A program made the translations under genes and the position numbers. DNA of 9,410 nucleotides from Flavobacteriales bacterium (GTDB lineage Bacteria; Bacteroidota; Bacteroidia; Flavobacteriales; Parvicellaceae): NCBI GenBank assembly GCA_014239715.1, contig JAAZYJ010000018.1, positions 1 through 9,410 of the forward strand, written 5' to 3'. Of the stretch, positions 7,030 to 9,410 are shown piece by piece. The notes beneath the pieces were generated by a model, which was not told where the DNA came from, ran no database searches, and was given only the letters and a program-made list of their open reading frames with translations. Numbering within the stretch: position 1 is the stretch's first letter; the number at the start of each line of letters is the position of its first letter.

Positions 7030-9410
7030 TTGCGAGCACTAATTTATTATACCATTTTATTCCTAGCTCTTATGAGTTACGGCATTACAGACTGTATCGG
7101 ACAGTCCGTTAAATGGAACGAGATTTCAAGGACGGTGCTTTTGAACTCAGATAGCATCTTTTTGGATTCCAATATTGTTGCAATAAGTACACTGCAGTTG
7201 AACAAAGACAACCTGACCGTTCCAGATTCCTTATTCCGTTATAATGCAAGCTCCAAACATCTGATATGGCATGGTTCATTGCCTGTCAAAATCAATGTCC
7301 GTTACCGCTGCCTTAAAATAAACCTTGAAGAGTCGTTTAGAAAGAGAGACCCTGCCAAGATCGAATCGAACCTTGATCATCCTGACCACATCTATTCATG
7401 GCAGGCTAACGAAGGCAACAATAATGATATTTTTGGTTTTTCTTCTCTGAACAAATCAGGCAGTATTTCAAGAGGAATTAGCTTTGGTAACAGTCAAGAT
7501 CTGGGAGTCAATTCAAACTTAAGTCTACAATTAAACGGCAAAGTGTCGGAAGAGATCAGCATACTTGCTTCCATTACTGATGACAATATCCCAATCCAAC
7601 CGGAAGGTAACACTCTTCAGCTACAAGATTTTGACCAAGCATTTATTCAGCTTTTTACTTCGCGATCTAAATTGACTGCAGGTGACTTCTGGCTGAGAAG
7701 ACCTAAAAGTTATTTTTTGACCTATCAGAAAAAGGTGCAAGGAGTTTCTTTCAAAACAGACCTGATGAATGACGATGATGAACATAATTACTGGAAGGTC
7801 TCAACCGGCATGGCTCTTTCAAAAGGGAAGTTTTCAAGGAATCGAGTACAAGGCCAGGAAGGGAACCAAGGTCCTTACAAACTGATCGGGGCAAGCAATG
7901 AGAGATACATTATTGTTCTATCGGGATCAGAACGAGTTTTCATTGACGGACGTCTACTTACCCGAGGACAGAACAACGATTATGTGATCGATTACAACAC
8001 CGCTGAGGTGACTTTTACACCTAAGAACTTAATTACAAAGGATAGGCGGATCATCATCGAATTTCAATACTCAGATAAAAATTATGCGCGCTCCCTTCTC
8101 CAGCTTTCTTCAGAATACAGGAAAAACAAATGGGCTGTTGATTTTAACGCCTACTCGGAACAGGACAGCAAAAATCAGCCGCTACAACAGACTATATCCG
8201 ACGAGCAGGAGCTCATACTGAATTCTGTCGGTGATAATCTCGATCTGGCCTATAGCCCAGGAATTGACAGTATAGGCTATTCGACAGATCTGAACCTATA
8301 TAAAAAAGTTGACAGCATGGGGTATCCGGATGTGTACGTGTACAGCACGAACACGGACAGCGCATTCTATCAAATAAGTTTTACTCAGGTTGGGCAGGGT
8401 AATGGGAATTATGTTTTTGAAGATTTCACCTCTTTTGGACGCATTTATAAATGGGTAAAACCGGACACCATTTCCGGAACTGTAGTACTTAACGGTGATT
8501 TCGAGCCGATTCTTTTATTGGTCCCTCCTCAAAAAAGGCAAATGGTTACTTTGGGGGCAACGTACAGTTTTTCAAAAAATACAAAATTAGGCTTTGAAGG
8601 GGCCCTTACCAACAAAGACCTTAACACGTTTTCACCACTTGATGCGGGAGACAACGTAGGATACGGCCTGGAAGGGCATTGGATCACCAGCAAGCCTCTT
8701 TCTAAAGATACCAATGGATGGATTCTCACCAACAAAATAAATGCAGAATATCGCGACGCTGACTTCAGTCGCATAGAACGTTACAGACTCGTAGAATTCG
8801 AACGGAACTGGAATCTGCTTGGAAAAAATTTAACCGGCGACCAGATCATGGGACAAGGCGAGCTGGGAATCAAAAAGTCAGGCATTGGTTCTATTCGATA
8901 TTTCTTTAACACATTTAATTCGATGGATGAATTTTCAGGAGTTAGGAATGGAGTATCCGCAAACATCAAAAAGAGAGGCACCAAAATTCAGTACAAAGGA
9001 ATTCTAACGCAGACATCGGGCTTTGAAACCACCCATTTCTTTCGCCATAAAACCAACCTTTCACAAGACCTGAGGTGGTTAAGAGTAGGGTTTATAGATG
9101 AGTTCGAACGAAACCAGTTTAACTATGGTGAATCCGACTCTCTGCTGTCGAACAGCTATCAGTTTTACGATTGGAAAGCATATGTTTCAAATGTTACTGA
9201 GCAACCGAATTCCAACCAATTTCAAATTTATTACAGACAACGAAACGATAAGGTGGTCGAGGTCAGCCAAAACAATCTGAGCCCCGCAACAGCGGCTCAG
9301 CATTACGGCATTAGCCTGGGATTCATAAAGAACCCGAACCACAAATTCATAAGCAGGGTGGAGTACCGGCAGCTGAGGGTCGTTAACGATACAATTACCT
9401 CCGTTAAACC
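7030..9410 (+). CDS. Large exported, probably outer-membrane protein of unknown function (C-terminus beyond window)
   Basis: The frame stays open without a stop from 7027 to the right edge, giving at least 793 codons. I do not recognise a named function. From the TTG at 7030 the protein starts MRALIYYTILFLALMSYG, a typical signal sequence with likely cleavage after CIG (residue 24). An ATG at 7072 (residue 15) would cut the signal in half, so TTG is preferred. Residues about 144-208 contain GSISRGISFGNSQDLG and a block ending near NIPIQPEGNT, then AGDFWLRRPKSYF (217-229), then NDYVIDYNTAEVTFTP (316-331) leading into an EFQYSDKNYARSL strand. Such blocks occur in large uncharacterised Bacteroidota surface proteins and recall parts of giant SprA-like barrels. 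The later part is rich in alternating aromatic and polar residues (for example SIRYFFNTFNS), consistent with beta-barrel strands. It is divergent from the substrate-binding lipoprotein gene, separated by 149 bases. Confidence 0.85.
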   Translation, partial: MRALIYYTILFLALMSYGITDCIGQSVKWNEISRTVLLNSDSIFLDSNIVAISTLQLNKDNLTVPDSLFRYNASSKHLIWHGSLPVKINVRYRCLKINLEESFRKRDPAKIESNLDHPDHIYSWQANEGNNNDIFGFSSLNKSGSISRGISFGNSQDLGVNSNLSLQLNGKVSEEISILASITDDNIPIQPEGNTLQLQDFDQAFIQLFTSRSKLTAGDFWLRRPKSYFLTYQKKVQGVSFKTDLMNDDDEHNYWKVSTGMALSKGKFSRNRVQGQEGNQGPYKLIGASNERYIIVLSGSERVFIDGRLLTRGQNNDYVIDYNTAEVTFTPKNLITKDRRIIIEFQYSDKNYARSLLQLSSEYRKNKWAVDFNAYSEQDSKNQPLQQTISDEQELILNSVGDNLDLAYSPGIDSIGYSTDLNLYKKVDSMGYPDVYVYSTNTDSAFYQISFTQVGQGNGNYVFEDFTSFGRIYKWVKPDTISGTVVLNGDFEPILLLVPPQKRQMVTLGATYSFSKNTKLGFEGALTNKDLNTFSPLDAGDNVGYGLEGHWITSKPLSKDTNGWILTNKINAEYRDADFSRIERYRLVEFERNWNLLGKNLTGDQIMGQGELGIKKSGIGSIRYFFNTFNSMDEFSGVRNGVSANIKKRGTKIQYKGILTQTSGFETTHFFRHKTNLSQDLRWLRVGFIDEFERNQFNYGESDSLLSNSYQFYDWKAYVSNVTEQPNSNQFQIYYRQRNDKVVEVSQNNLSPATAAQHYGISLGFIKNPNHKFISRVEYRQLRVVNDTITSVK

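Noticed and set aside
8529..8984. Open frames on the minus strand inside the large surface-protein gene
   Set aside because: They are short, have no recognisable protein features and lie opposite a continuous coding frame with a signal sequence and family-like motifs.

Overview
The window looks like a chromosomal segment of a member of the Bacteroidota. The gene order (a GT5 glycogen/starch synthase divergent from panC, then panD, a flippase-like membrane protein and radA), Bacteroidota-type promoter boxes (TAnnTTTG), few Shine-Dalgarno sites, lipoproteins with short N-terminal lipoboxes and a SprA/surface-barrel-like giant protein all point that way. Genus cannot be read from the sequence.

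Layout. (1) 1-186, minus: the N-terminal 62 codons of a glycogen/starch synthase, cut by the window edge. (2) 187-294: a compact divergent promoter region. (3) 295-2490, plus: panC (pantoate-beta-alanine ligase), panD (aspartate 1-decarboxylase) and a multi-pass flippase-like protein, packed with gaps of 12 and 3 bases, so probably one operon. (4) 2570-3934, plus: radA, complete with zinc finger, RecA-like core and Lon-like C-terminal domain; possibly read through from the operon. (5) 3973-4962, minus: a lipoprotein with a long coiled coil and an OmpA-type peptidoglycan-binding domain, convergent with radA. (6) 5114-6880, minus: a lipoprotein substrate-binding protein of the peptide/nickel ABC family, followed by a clear intrinsic terminator. 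(7) 7030 to the right edge, plus: at least 793 codons of a large exported, probably outer-membrane protein of no known function, divergent from the substrate-binding protein.

How the genes work together. PanD makes beta-alanine from aspartate and PanC joins it to pantoate, giving pantothenate for coenzyme A; panB is not in the window. RadA serves recombination. The right half encodes envelope proteins: an OmpA-like lipoprotein, a solute-binding lipoprotein without its permease nearby, and the large surface protein. I see no RNA genes, insertion sequences, CRISPR arrays or phage genes, and no stretch over 300 bases without a gene. No clearly new multi-gene system is visible. The points most worth checking are the uncharacterised large protein, the loss of the KTGGL substrate motif in the synthase, and a probable leaderless promoter for panD inside the operon.
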